Below are positions 30,314 to 42,900 of a stretch of 64,000 bases of DNA, piece after piece (the stretch's first letter is position 1; every line of letters starts with the position of its first letter). This stretch comes from Akanthomyces muscarius (Eukaryota; Ascomycota; Sordariomycetes; Hypocreales; Cordycipitaceae). The stretch lies in the NCBI RefSeq assembly GCF_028009165.1, contig NC_079243.1:4216001-4280000 (forward strand), read 5' to 3'. The translations under genes and the position numbers were made by a program. Under the pieces are notes generated by a model, which was not told the DNA's origin, did no database searches, and saw only the letters and a program-made list of their open reading frames with translations.

Positions 30314-33300
30314 TTACGCTTGCGCTTCCGCAATACGCGGCGCAGAGCTCGTGCTGCCATCAATCGTCGCCATCGTATGCGACGCCATCTCAATATCACC
30401 CAACGAGATGCCGCTGCGGTCACACATGCCGCGGAATATACCATCCACATTGCGGTACAGATTTGCCGGCGTATCCAACTCCGCGATTCGGCCCGCGTCC
30501 ATGACGCAGATCCGATCATAACCGATAATCGTGCGCAGACGATGCGCAATGCACAGTAGCGTCTTGCCGCGGAAGCCCGCGGCCATGGTGCGCTGAATCT
30601 TGTCGTCCGTCTCCATGTCGACGCTCGACGTCGCCTCGTCGCAGACAATAATCTGCGCGCCACGGACGAGTGCACGCGCGAGAGCCATCAGCTGTCGCTG
30701 GCCGAGTGAAAAGTTGAGACCCTCGTCCTCGACGATGCTGTCGAGGTGAATGCGCGATGTGTCCGAGTGATCAGTCACGGTACCCTCGGCGCCGACGAGA
30801 TCGGCCTGGCGGAGCGCAGACCACAGCTTGAGGTCGTCGTGCTCCTGGAAGGGATCGAGGTTGGAGCGCACGGTGCCCTGGAAGAGTGTCGGGTCCTGCG
30901 GGATGATGGCGAGACGTTTGCGCAGGTCACCGAGACCAATGGTGGAGATGTCCAGCCCGTCAATGGTAATTTTGCCGCCAGAGATTTCAACGAGACGGAA
31001 CAACGTGCTCATGATGGACGACTTGCCCGCGCCGGTTCGGCCGACAACGCCGATGCGCTCGCCGCCCTGGACGTGGATGGACAGACCCTTGAGCACGAGC
31101 GGCAGGTTGGGGCGGTACCGCATCTCGACGTTTTCAAACTTAATCTCACCCTTTTCGGGCCAGGTGGGACGCACATCGACCGTGTGCAGGGGAGCTTCCT
31201 CTTCCAGCTCGTGGCCGTAGTAGCGGAGGCGCTCGACGGCGTTCATGCCGTTTTCCACCTCGGCGAGTTGGCGAATGGAGAACTGCAGCATCTGCACAAT
31301 GGACAGCATATAACTCAAGACCAGACCGCCGGTGGACGGGCTGACGGTAAACCGAGATGTGACAACAAGAATGGCAACGACAAACACGAGGACGTTGCCA
31401 ATCATGTCCAGTCGCACAGAGAGCCAGCGTTGATTGGCAAAGGTGAGGTAATAGGCACCGTTCATCTGGTCAATCGACGTGCGAAGGTCCTTCATGAAGC
31501 GTTCGCGGAGACCATAGGCACGGATGGACGAGACGCCGCTCAGGCCCTCGCTGAAGCGCGCAAACATGCTGGAGCGAAGCACAGATTCGTAGCGCTTCAC
31601 TTCGCGCGCCGATGACCGGTAATACGTTCCCGCAATCATATAAAGAATGTAGAGGGGCACCAGCGCAGCCGCAAAGTAGTAGTAGTACGCAATGGTAAGG
31701 ATGAAGACGGCCGTGACGTTGGCAAGCGTGAAGAAGAACATGCGGATGGCATCCGTTAGGTTATTGTCCATGACGTCGACGTCGCGCGAGAAGCGGTTCG
31801 TGATGCGGCCCAGGGGCGTCGTGTCGAAAAAGGACATGGGCGCGCGGAGCACGCGTGTGACGGCGTCGCGCAGCATGCTCTTGCTAGCCGTGGTACCGAG
31901 AACTGTCAGCAGCACGGAAAAGGCAAACATCAGAAATGCCTGACTGGCACCGAGCGCCGCGTACACACCAATGTAGACGCCGTCGGTGTAGCCAAACTTG
32001 TTCGAGGTCCACCACGAGAGCCACAGGCTGGTGACAATGTTGGCTCCTTGGGAGAGGATGAGCACGAGAGCGAGGAAGGGCAGGTTGAAGACGCTGCCGG
32101 AAGCCCGGAGATAGCCTGCATAAACAGACCACGGAACAGACTTTTCGGCTCGTTCCTCCTGCTGCATGAGCATGGCCTGCTTCTTATTCTTCTTCTGCTT
32201 AGCTCGGTCCTCGGCCGAGGTTTCCACACGCTCCATCTTGTTCTTCTCCTCGACCTCTTCAATCGTCGCATCAGGCTTCACCTCCTCTTCCTCCTCCTCC
32301 TTGTCCACAGCATTGGTCTCCATCAGAGTGCGGAAACCCTCCTCATCACGCATGAGGTTATCGTAGGTGTCAATGGCGCGAATCTTGCCATTGTCCATCC
32401 AAATGATGCGGTCGCACCGGTTCAGAACCCAAAGCTGATGCGTGGCCAAGATACGGCACTTCTCCTTGAGCAGCCCAAGAATGGCATTGTCAAAGATGTG
32501 ACGACCGACGTGGGCGTCGACGGCACTGAGGGGATCATCCATCAGGACAATGTCGGCATCAAAGTAGATGGCACGTGCGATGTTGAGTCGCTGCTTCTGG
32601 CCTCCAGAAATGGTGATGCCGCGCTCGCCGATTTCGGTCTGGTCGCCGTTGGGCAGCATGTCGAGATCGGACTGCAGGGCGCACGCGTCGATGACCTCCT
32701 TATACCAGGGCTTTTCCAGAGGCTTTCCGAAGGTAATGTTGTTCTGCAGGGAAGTGTTTTGAATCCAGGCATACTGAGGGCAGAAAGCTCTCGAAGCGCC
32801 AAATACGACTTCACCTTCTGTCTTGCGCATGTCACCCGCCAAGGATGCAAGAAGAGAGCTCTTTCCGCAACCCACGGAGCCAATGACAGCCAAGAGTTCC
32901 TTTCGTCCAGCGGTAAAGTTGAGCCCCTGCAGTTTGAATGGCTCTCGCTCCTCGCCACGAGTAGGCTCTTTCGGTCCATCCTCTTCAACAGGATTTGTAG
33001 AGTTGAGCTGCGCCTTGGCCTGCTTAGCGGCAGCGGCAGCAGCCTTTTTCTCCTTGGGGTCGGTGGGCAGTTCTGCCTCCTGTTTCTTGGTGCGCTCCCA
33101 CGTGAACGATGCATCGTTCATCTCAATGGCGTGCTCACCGTCTGGCTTCATAACAATATCTTCTTCCTGTTCTTCCTCGAGGAGAAACTCCTCTACTCGA
33201 GCGATAGATGACGCGGCGTCGATGACCTGTCCAAGAACCAAGGGTAACAAGTTCAGCGGAATACGAAGACTGTTAAACAGAGCAAGCGATGAAAAGACTT

Positions 33301-34854
33301 CTGCAGGCTCAAGACCGTGGTTTGTCAGGCGGTAAGTGATAAAGGACAGCATGGAAGCGAAAACGGGCATGGCCATGCTGACAGAGTTGATTGCATTTCG
33401 AGTGGCCAGCAAAATCTGGATGGAGTAAATTTCCTTGGAGCGAATCTCCGCCAAGCGCTCCAAAAACGCCGTCTCCCAACCGAAATACTTGACAAAGCGA
33501 ACCGATTGGATGATTTCTTGTGTCAACGACACACGCTTATCAGTAATCTTGTTGATGGTCTTACGGCGAGCGAAGAGACTTTGAATAGCCTTTGTGAGAA
33601 GCGGCACGCCGAGGACAAGCAGACCAAAGCCAGCCAAAGCGCTATAAGTCAGGTTGACAATGAGTAGAACCAGGGTGACGATACAAGCGATTGGTGCGGT
33701 CCAGATAAAGTGGCCCAGAGCGCAGGCCTGATCAATGCGGTAGGTATCGACACTCATCAAGTTGACGATGCGACCATTCGCCCAACCAATCTCATTTGGC
33801 TGGGCACCTTTACTCTTTTTGTCTTTTTTCGATTTTTTCCCGTCATCAGGTTTCGCAGCGTCTGGTTCTTCATTGCCACCTTCAGCTGCCAGGGCTTCCT
33901 TGGAAGTGCCAGCTTTAGCACGACCAGAGATGACCATAGACTTGTCATAAATCATGCCTATCAAAACGGCACGGCTCTGTCCACCAAGCATCATGCCGCG
34001 ATAGATGAAATGACCGATGCAAAGACTACCGACGACCTGCATCGCTGTGATTCCGACGGCGAGACCAACTCCCTCTCCAATGTGGGGTGGTTCGGTGTGT
34101 TGGACGTGGGCATAGTACGCCTTGGTGGCGAATTTAATCAGGTATCGAAGGGTAAAGGGCGCGATGACTTGCAACATGGTCGAGATGAAGGCGCAGAATC
34201 CACCAAGCCAGAACTCAAACGTAAAGCTGTCGTAGAGGGCCATCGCGAGCGGGCGCTTGGAGCCCTTTGCCACTCTTACCTTGAAAGCGGCCCTCACTTT
34301 GTCAGTCAGAACTTCGGCACCTCGTTCGGGGTTCACGGCCCAGAGATCACGTTCGTGCAACTGTCTCTTGTATCCAGTCTATACAAACTGTTAGCGCATC
34401 CCATAGCGACCGCCTCTGGCAGAGTGCGTCAGCTCACCGTCATGAGGGGCGTCATCCAGTTGAAGAAGAGCTTGCTGAAAAAGCTAGCGCCATGTTCTCG
34501 GGAGACAATACGTTCCTGGGGAATTTCCGGAATACCTCCCCAGCGGAGAGGGTTGAGCTTTTGCTTCCATGTCTTTTTTTCCTGCGGCGGGAGTCCGGTG
34601 GCGGTCGTTCCAACGCTCGCGTCGGTGGCGTTGGTTCGGGTGGGCGTTAGCTCATTGTCTTCGTGAGCTTCGGACAGCCTGTGCGACTTTTCATTGTCAA
34701 CGCTGTGCGACTCGGCGCTGTCGCTCTTGTCGCTGGGTTGCACGTCTGTCGTATCGGTAGTGGGTGCCGGCTCGTCCTGCTGTGCGACGATGGCGGCGAG
34801 CGCATCCGGCGTCTGGAGATCTTTTCGAGGATCTTTTTCCGGGTGGTCGGCCAT
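30314..34854 (-). CDS. YOR1: ABCC-type multidrug transporter, Yor1-like
   Basis: 1493 aa; exon 1 34854..34438, 59-bp intron, exon 2 34378..30314. Acidic cytosolic N-terminus (~100 aa) without the extra TMD0 of MRP1, then TMD1-NBD1-TMD2-NBD2. NBD1: Walker A GSVGCGKSSLLASLAG near 636, signature ISGGQKQRLNIARA, Walker B DIVLMDDPLSAVDAH. NBD2: Walker A GRTGAGKSSIMSTLF near 1250, signature FSLGQRQLMALARA, Walker B IIVCDEATSSVD. NBD1 Walker B ends in Asp instead of Glu, the usual degenerate site of ABCC proteins. Charged linker rich in E/K at ~860-900. Yor1 is a plasma-membrane exporter of oligomycin and other organic anions. No sign that it is tied to the cluster. Confidence 0.95.
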
Positions 34855-36670
34855 TGTGGTTGGTGACTTGACCAGTTGTCTCAGACACGCGGCTGAGCTT
34901 GTTTTATTGCGACACAGTGGACGCGGCTAAAATCCGAGTCTTCACTGCTGAAGGAACTGGTGATCGGCGCTTTATTCCATGAGGCAGTCGCGTTCTGTAG
35001 ACAAGAGTGGCGCCTTAGTTCTACTTTGTGAAGACGTTTAACAACAGTTAGAGACTCAAGCTTCTGCCGGCCAACGGGCTGAAAACAGTAGACAGTTGCT
35101 GGAGAAAAGACAGAGTCGTGATTATGCTGAGTACCGCCACGAAAAGAAGATGCTGGGAAGAAAGGACTAAAGTAGCAGCTCGCTGAAGAAGGAAATGAAA
35201 CCCGCCGGTACGGGACCGAAGCAAGCAAATGGTACCCGGGTATATAGTCCGGGCCTAGGCAAAGTCCGTCCGCGCAACTTGCCAGCAGTTGCCACGACGA
35301 ATCCACTCCGCAAAACGGGCCTGATTTCGTTGCCATTAGTAATGATAGCACTCGCATGGGTGGTTAGAGGTGCCGTAAACTGACACTAAAATGTTTGAAT
35401 TCTGGCGGTAATTGGGCAGGTTCTGGGCGGGTGGCCAAAGCAAGAGACTACTAACGGCAAGCCACAGCGCCGGATAGTCTGCGTACAGTACCCTGGGACG
35501 ATGTGTTTGGCTCTTGAAAGCCTGCCCCCGCAATATATCTCTTATATCGCGGGAGGGCTGTCTGTTGCAGCCGGCAAAGGAGATTCATGTTCCGGCCAAG
35601 AGTCTCCGGGCCAGGCGTTGGTTCTTTTGCACACATTTAGGCATGATTTTAGCTGTTCTTTTCAGTGGTGACCCCACGCACGATCTCATTAGGCCCAAAA
35701 GCACGTTGCAGATTCAGCGACATGAATGCGACATGGTCACATGGATGACGTGCACTACCGCTGGCTGCAGGGTTCGGCAAAGAATAATGGCAAGCTCGGA
35801 CTTGGTTTGGGCTGGGGCTCGCTTTCGCTCTCGTAGTGGCACGCTTTCGCTCTCGTAGTGACAAGCTTTCTTCACCGCAGAATGTTTCCCTGTACGGATA
35901 AAGCAGGCGTGAGAGGCGGCAGGGTACGGGATCCGGTCCGGTGCAGTGCAGCCTCGACCCACCAGTCCAGCGGGATCATGACAAGCTGCAGCTCGACTTG
36001 AGACATGCTCGAACAATTTGCTTTGCTTTTTTGCTCACGTTATCACACCGAGATGCCGGGTATGTCTGGTACGGTGAGAGATGGCATAATGAATTTGGCT
36101 GTGGCGCTGTAGCTGCGACCATTCATCAGTCATCGCCGATAGAGTCAAGGAAGAGCTGAAAGCGAATTTTGGCGACTTTGGCCTCGACAAGGCTGTACCG
36201 AGAGATCTCACTCGGCCGGTCGGAGTTGGGCCAGCGACTTCCAGTGCGCGACCAGCCAGTGGTGGAGGCTGCTACCAAACTAGTAGTGAGTGCCTCGTCA
36301 GCACCGGAGTTCTAGCCTGGAAACTGTACCTATGCTTACTTAGCAAGCACCCTGAAACTTTCCTGTGGCTACCTCGAGCATGATCCGAAGGAGCCGGGAC
36401 AGATCTTTTTATTTGCTTCTACCCGCTGAAGGGTTCTTACAGAAAGATGCGAGGGGCGGAATGCCGGTGGAGTTTTACACAGGCCTGCTTGCCTGCTTAG
36501 CAAAGCACGGAGCTTACAGTCGCCGCTCACCGATGCCCCATTTTGGCGGTGGACGTTTTTTGCCGTCGCAGCTGGCAGAGCTTTTTCAGGCAGCTGTCCG
36601 AACCGGCCTGCAAACACGACCGTACGAAACGTCTCAGCGCAGCAATCGTTATTACACCGCCATCACCATC
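34855..36670. other. Intergenic, divergent ABC / CSL4 region
   Basis: 1.8 kb. Includes the ABC promoter and leader, a 22-bp tandem repeat at 35820-35863, and the CSL4 promoter. Open frames here lack similarity to known proteins. The frame upstream of CSL4 (36365..36670) is in phase with it but not conserved in character; I treat it as leader. Confidence 0.45.
35820..35863. repeat. 22-bp direct tandem repeat, two copies
   Basis: Unit beginning cgctttcgctctcgtagtg occurs at 35820-35841 and 35842-35863 with one mismatch (ggca/gaca). Function unknown. Confidence 0.8.
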
Positions 36671-37365
36671 ATGGCTACTGCAGAGGTACCGAGCCTTGCG
36701 ATTCCAGGCAGCGTGCTTGGTCCCGCAACCAAATACGCGCCCGGCGCGGGAACGCACATCTTTGAAGGCAACGTGGTGGCGTCGTTGATGGGCAATGTGA
36801 CGGTCACGCCTCCAGCCAAGACGCCCGGCCCCGCGAAACGATTGAACAAAATCACGGCGCCTACATCCGAAGAATTATATACGATTACTGTTGCGCGCCT
36901 CGGCCGCAAGCGCGAGATCCTTCCCGACGTCAACAACATTGTGCTGGCTCGTGTGGTGCGCTTGATGCCCAAGCAAGCCATTGTCGTGATCCAGCAGGTC
37001 GGTGACACTGTGCTGCAGACGGAATGGCAGGGCGTGATTCGCGTGCAGGATGTGCGCGCCACGGAAAAGGACAAGGTGAAAATATACGAATCATTCAAGC
37101 CTGGCGATATTGTGCGGGCTCAGGTGGTAAGTGGCTGCAGCCAATCGATGCGAGGGGCCGAAGCGAGAAAGTTGCTAATGAAGAGAATGTGTAGATTTCG
37201 CTGGGAGACCAAGCCAATTATTACCTGTCGACGGCATCGAACGAGCTCGGCGTCATCATGGCGACCAGCGAGGCCGGTAACGACATGGTGCCAGTCAGCT
37301 GGAAGGACTTCAAGGATCCCGAGACAGGCGCAAGCGAGCTGCGCAAGGTTGCCAAGCCGAGCTGA
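36671..37365 (+). CDS. CSL4: Exosome complex RNA-binding subunit Csl4
   Basis: 208 aa; exons 36671..37126 and 37195..37365, 68-bp intron (GTAAGT..GTGTAG, phase 0). N-terminal Csl4 domain ([20 protein letters not shown], then [12 protein letters not shown]), a central S1-like RNA-binding domain ([20 protein letters not shown] .. [24 protein letters not shown]), and a short C-terminal zinc-ribbon-like region ([21 protein letters not shown]) ending ELRKVAKPS. The usual zinc cysteines are not present, as in several fungal homologues. Cap subunit of the nuclear and cytoplasmic RNA exosome that helps guide RNA to Rrp44/Rrp6. ATG 36671 starts the conserved part. Confidence 0.92.
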
Positions 37366-38520
37366 AAGCCAATATATGAGTTGGATCTGCAGGCAGAGAG
37401 ACAGCCTGATGTCGTCTACAATGCATCGATATGAGGACTTCAAGGGCGAACTTTTTCCCAGGCAGAGCAGCAAATCACGACGCGAAGCCACAGGTCATCC
37501 AGGGAAAGTCATTGCCCGGTGCCAGTCCATTAAATCTTGCGCGAGCTCAAGGCTGCGGAGGAAATAAATTGATCACGAGAATGTGGTTTTCTTTTCTCAA
37601 GGGATATTTCCTTCACAGGGCCGAGCAGTTGGACTGGACAAAACTGCACAGGCTCCGTCATGGTGTCGCAGGGCGTGCATGCACCATGCCTAGGTACTGT
37701 GACGTCTTTCAAACGGGCGGGCCTTGCCGCTTTGAAAGGGAGCTCTGATGACGACGGGAGTTGCCAGAAGCGCTCCCTTGATGACGACAAGGCAGGCAAA
37801 GAAACAACCGAAGCTCAAAACAACCCAATAAACTCTTTCTATACCGATAATTTGGAAAATCTGTGACCTGCTGAGCTGGAAAACTATTGTTAGAGCTTAA
37901 AGCTTGGCAAGGTTGGTGGCATCATGCAAACTCCTAGCCTCCCCCTGCATTCTTGGGTGGTGAGGGAAAGATTTTTAGGGGATCGAGCGCTGAAGAGTTC
38001 GCTGTGGGCAGCATTCAGCAGGCTTCAACCCCCTGCACGGTGCCTGTAACGGATTTCAATGGCGGGGTTACATTCCTGCGGATGCGGCAGGGGACGGATC
38101 GTGTCTCAAGTGCTTGAAAAAAAAAATAGAAACAGAAAAGAATGAAACTTCTCAGCTGATGGCCCAAGCTGCCAAGTTACTCGACTCGGCCAAGCTTCAT
38201 AATAAAAGGTCCATCCATCGTCCACTGAAAGCCCCGTTAAACGACGCCGCACCTGTCACCATCCACGAACGCTCTTTGACGGCTCCAGCATATTAGACGG
38301 CTACCCGACGCCACAGCGGATATCTCATCTGGCCCGTCCGCTCCGTTCTCCTAAAGGGTCCCCTCATCAGCCTTTGTTGTCGTGTTATCACCATAACATC
38401 TACACGCAGCGCTACGAATGAACTCGATACCCTCTCAGCTTTACTAAACCGACTTTGCGGAAAACAAACATCTAATTCTGGCCACAACTATACACCCAAT
38501 CATACACAGGCAGTACCATT
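37366..38520. other. Intergenic
   Basis: 1.15 kb between CSL4 and the Sec2-like gene; 3' sequence of CSL4 and the promoter/leader of the next gene (CT-rich near 38300-38500). No gene, RNA or repeat recognised. Confidence 0.45.
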
Positions 38521-39324
38521 ATGTCGTCAACAATGGTCACTACCGTCGCACAACCGTCTCTCACCATCAAAGGCAGCGCTGCCGTCGGCGCCCACTGCCC
38601 GAGCTGCGGCTTCGACCTCCCGCCGCCTCCGCCGGCCGACTCCTCCACCGATGCCGCGCCCAAGGACCTCGCCGCGGCGCAGTCCCGCATCGCCGAGCTC
38701 GAGAACGAGGTGCGCGTGCTCAACGACAAGGCCGCCATGGCTATGAACCGCTGGGCCGAGTACGAGGCCGAGCTGACCCGGCTGCGATCGGCGTCACCGC
38801 ACGCCGGTGTCACCTCGTCGCCGCAATCACCGCCCTCGGCCGCGCCGAGCCCGACGCGCAGCGCATCCTATCTACAGCAGGGCACGGAGCGCATCTCGGC
38901 GCTGCTCTACGCGCGCAAGACATCAACTACAAACCTACGCACCGGACCGCCCGCGCTCCAGACGACGACGACGACGACGACGACGACAATGGGCGACGCG
39001 CTTTCCCCTACGGCGGCGACACCGACGACGCCAACGGCACAGCACATGACGGAAGATCTTCTCGAGGCGCTCAACCGCGAGCAGAACCTGCGGCAGGAAG
39101 CCGAGGGCCGCCTCACCGCGACGAGCCGCGAGATGGAGGAGCTCAGCGCCGCGCTGTTTGAGCAGGCGAACGAGATGGTGGCGGACGAGCGCCGCGCGCG
39201 CGCCAAGCTCGAGGAGCGTGTCGGGGAGCTCGAGAAGCGCGACGCGGAAAAGAAGAGGCGGCTGGATCGCCTGGAAAGTGCCATGAGCCGCATCGAGCGT
39301 GTCAAGAACCTTCTCCGCGAGTGA
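38521..39324 (+). CDS. SEC2: Sec2-domain coiled-coil protein (Rab GDP/GTP exchange factor)
   Basis: 267 aa, intronless. N-terminal CPSCGFDL (a CxxC-type pair), a short coiled coil at ~50-87, a low-complexity linker with a nine-Thr run from a GAC/ACG microsatellite, then the diagnostic Sec2 coiled coil at ~175-266: LLEALNREQNLRQEAEGRL, MEELSAALFEQANEMVADER, RAKLEERVGELEKRD. Yeast Sec2 activates the exocytic Rab Sec4 on secretory vesicles through this region. The protein is much shorter than yeast Sec2, with no long C-terminal tail, which is usual for filamentous fungi. Probably acts in polarised secretion at hyphal tips (known for the family). Confidence 0.88.
   Translation: MSSTMVTTVAQPSLTIKGSAAVGAHCPSCGFDLPPPPPADSSTDAAPKDLAAAQSRIAELENEVRVLNDKAAMAMNRWAEYEAELTRLRSASPHAGVTSSPQSPPSAAPSPTRSASYLQQGTERISALLYARKTSTTNLRTGPPALQTTTTTTTTTMGDALSPTAATPTTPTAQHMTEDLLEALNREQNLRQEAEGRLTATSREMEELSAALFEQANEMVADERRARAKLEERVGELEKRDAEKKRRLDRLESAMSRIERVKNLLRE
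38962..38988 (+). repeat. Trinucleotide microsatellite (ACG)8-9 inside the Sec2-like gene
   Basis: Nine consecutive Thr codons, eight ACG and one ACA. Being in frame, length changes alter only the Thr run. Confidence 0.95.
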
Positions 39325-39963
39325 ACGCTTCTCTGGTTCACGATGACGACATATCACGACGCGGGGAATTTCGGCCCCAGGAAGGGAAAGAAGCTCTCAC
39401 CCCGCCAGAAAATAAACTATCAATCCAAGGGTTTTCAATACTTTCTGAGGCGAGGCGAGTGGTGGCATGTTTTCTGCTGCTGAGACGGTTTTTCGGCGCG
39501 CTATCGAAGGCGCTATTAGCCCGCCGGGTCTCGTGAAACATGACGAACCTGCAAGGGAGGGCCAGACAGTCGAAACACCCGGACACATGCGTCATGCAAA
39601 AAGATGCATCACGTTTCATAAAGTCTGTTCAACAGCTCGTTGACGATTTTTGTTTCAGGAGGCCCTGCTCAGCAACTCCATGCTTCGAGCACACATACTT
39701 AATTTTCCAACGCGCTTGCCGACACGAACGGCGCCGAGTACTTTTTCTCCTTCTACACTATACTAGGCAGGACTTTGAGTTTTTGATTTTTGTGACAAGT
39801 GCGGGAAGGAAAGCACAGCATAGCATTGCGAGAGGGGTGATGTCAATTGAATTTCAGTCATCGGTTAAAAGGATCAGTCTTTGTGTTTGGTTGTTGGTTC
39901 TTATAGAGACGGCAGAGAAACCTTTATCGAAAAAAAGATTTATTTGTTACTCGCACAGTTCTT
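39325..39963. other. Convergent 3' spacer
   Basis: 640 bp between the Sec2-like and NACHT genes; both 3' ends. No gene seen. Confidence 0.5.
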
Positions 39964-42900
39964 TTATTCTCTCTCGTGGCCTCTCTCTCTCCGCTGCTCA
40001 AACAAGTACTGGGGACTAACAGCCAGCGGCAAAATGTAGCACAGCTCTGTCAGTAGTTCGTCAGTTCCCTCACCCTTGACCTCCTCCCTCAGCACTGGCC
40101 GGCCTGTCCCGGCCTCCAATAGCAATACGTCCTCCATCGCCGCCTTACCCTCGCGAATCAGCGTCCGGCACGTCCCCATGTGCCCCCGCCGAGCCAGCTC
40201 CTGGACTACCACTGTCGAGAGATCTCTCCCCTTCTTCTCCCGCACCGTCCTCTGAGCTACCTCGCTCGCTAGCACCAGCCGCAGAAAGAGCAGCATGCGT
40301 GGCGCATCCCGCAGCGTGCTGTACAGGTACGTCGCCAGCGGCTCCTCCCCGGCGTCGTTTTCCTCGAAGAGCCCTTCAGGCCAAAACTCAAACAGCGAGT
40401 CGGCCGTTTGGTGCCACGACGTCTTGACGGCCATGTGAAAGGCCGTGTTGCCGTCCGCATCTCGGAAGTGAAGGTGCGGCGCGATGCCCTCCTGCGCGCA
40501 CAGGAACCTAACAATGTCCGCGCGGTGGCCACGCGCCGCCTGCCCGACGGACTGCTGCTCGTTCCTACCAACTTTGACGTAATTTCCGGAGGGCGCCATC
40601 TCTGTCGTGAGGAGTGCGGCGCGAAGCTCAAGGTCAGTGTCGGCGGCGGCGAAGAGCATCCGTACGAGCGGCAGGGCGTGGCCGGCAGCGCCGCGTAAGA
40701 TGCGGTTGCCGTGCTCGAGGAGATAGTCGCGGCTGCCCTCGATGAGTGTTCTGAGAACCGGATCCCACTCCTCTCCCATACGAAAGTCATAGACGTGGTA
40801 GGCAAAATTTTCCAGCACACCGTCGGCGACCAGCATCGCGGTGGTAGCTTCGTCTCGGAGCAGTGCCTCCAGAACGGCCGGCGAGCCGCGGCCAATGATG
40901 TTGTCGATATAGAAGTCACGAGCGTCAATGTGAAAAGCCTCATGGGTCAAGTCGCGCGCGAGCATGGCGATAATCGCCAGCGGGGAGCCAAATGTCGATA
41001 CTACCGTCAGCGGATCAAGGAAGGCTCCGCGCCGGCTCACATCGTCGACGTAATGTTTTCCATTAGCCCCTTGAACATAGAAGCAATCTGGCCGGCGAGC
41101 CTGCTCGACCCAGTTCTTCGTCCGGTTTTTATCATACCTGCACAGCGCGATGAGGTCGTCGACGCCGAGGTCCATGTCCGGGGCGGCACGCTGGTAATGA
41201 TGGAGCCATGCCGACGCGGCATAGGTGAAGAAGCCTCCAAGTCCGTTATCTTTGGGGTCAAACTTGGCGTATACGTCTCCTTCATTTTTCAATTCTACCG
41301 ACACTTCGGATTCCGAGTCAAAAGGGTTTCCGACCTCTGTGAGGAAGACGAAGTTGTTGTCCAGCACCTTCAGCTGGTTTGACTCGCACTCTTCGTACAT
41401 TAAATAGTTGACGCATCGACGTAGTAGCTGGCCCTCAAGCTGTGGACTGCGTGATGTTGGCGTCTGCATGCTCTTTAGCTTGAAGCTGCCCGATGCCGTC
41501 CACTCTGCTGGCGGCGCACGCAAGATGAGCTCGCGCAGTGAATGATGCACCAGCCGTACCTGATCCTTGCTACCCGCAACCTGCAGTTTGTGCACAAATG
41601 GCCGCACAATGTCAAATACGCCGATCCCTTGGGCCCGCTCATCCAGTCTATCGATAGTTGGCAGTCCGTCGTCTCTGTCCAGCTCGATGAAGACAACGTA
41701 CGCAAGCTCCTCAACTGTGAGCGGCCGCTGGGCCACAGCAAGTGTGTCGAGGGCAATGGTCAATACGCTCTCATTTTCGTCCAGGTCATTTCTGCACTTC
41801 TCAAACAGCCGCCAATACATTTCTGTCAGATTCTTATAGCTCGAGAGCTTTTTGATCGCTCCGTCCAATTCGGTCTGGTTTCGTATTTTTCTCTTATTCA
41901 AGTATTCCAGCGCCATTCTAATCCAGATGGCAGAACCATCTGCTCTTGAAGCTACCTCCTCGACAACTCTCTCTCGTATATTCTCCGAGATGTGCAGCCG
42001 CTTCGCCTGAAATGCCGCAAGAGCGTGGCTTTGCTTTGGTGATGTCTGACACTCAACCCTCACCGTGCCTGATGGCAGCAAACCTTCGGCTTCGTCATTG
42101 TGGCGCATGGAAAGGAACACCTTCAGCAGCGCACCACTTTTCAAAAGCTCTTCAAAGAGTCTCGCCAGATCGCTCAGTGTGGCAATCTCACACTCATCAA
42201 GTGCATCCAAGACAAGGTATATATAGTCCTCCGATGCAAGTAGGGCATGTTTCAAAAATTCGCGGATCTTTTCATCGTATGACGTTGGCCGAGAAGTGTT
42301 GGAGGGGTCGACCGTTTGGCGAAACCAGTACATAAAGTCGCGCTTCATCTTTGGCTTTGCTTGGAGGAGTTGCCACATGATGCTGCGCAATATTATTGGC
42401 ATCTCTGCCGTTTGTGTGCCTCCAGTAATGTAGTAGGAGCAGACGACGTGAGGGACTGGAATGCCTTTGTCAGCGACAAAAGATGTGGTCATGGTCTTAC
42501 CGCACCCCATATCGCCGAGCAATACCAAAACGTTTTCTTTCGAATCTATATCTGCCCAAGCGCTGAAGCGTGGGTGTCCTTTGATCCAGTCACAAGCGTC
42601 ATCTTCACGCTGCTTCAGCTCGATACGTAGTGCAGTCAGGTTTTGTTCTTCCATATCAAGAGTACTTCCGACTGTGAGTGTGTCAGCATGCAATTATCTC
42701 ACTTTACACTCTTCGCAGAAGCATACGCCATAAATCGTCAATCTCCCCTTTGATCTCGATTACTGTCGCTGTCATCTCAGCTTCCAGAAGCTTGGAGAGT
42801 GTCTCACTGTGCTTGTTGAACGATGACACAATTCCAGGCAATTGGCGGCGCAAAATGACGATCGCCATGGTCGCGCCTCCCTTCTTACTTAGAGCAGCGT

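Noticed and set aside
32048..34666. Long plus-strand frames (387 and 318 codons) within the ABC transporter
   Set aside because: Antisense to conserved NBD and membrane segments; no independent similarity.
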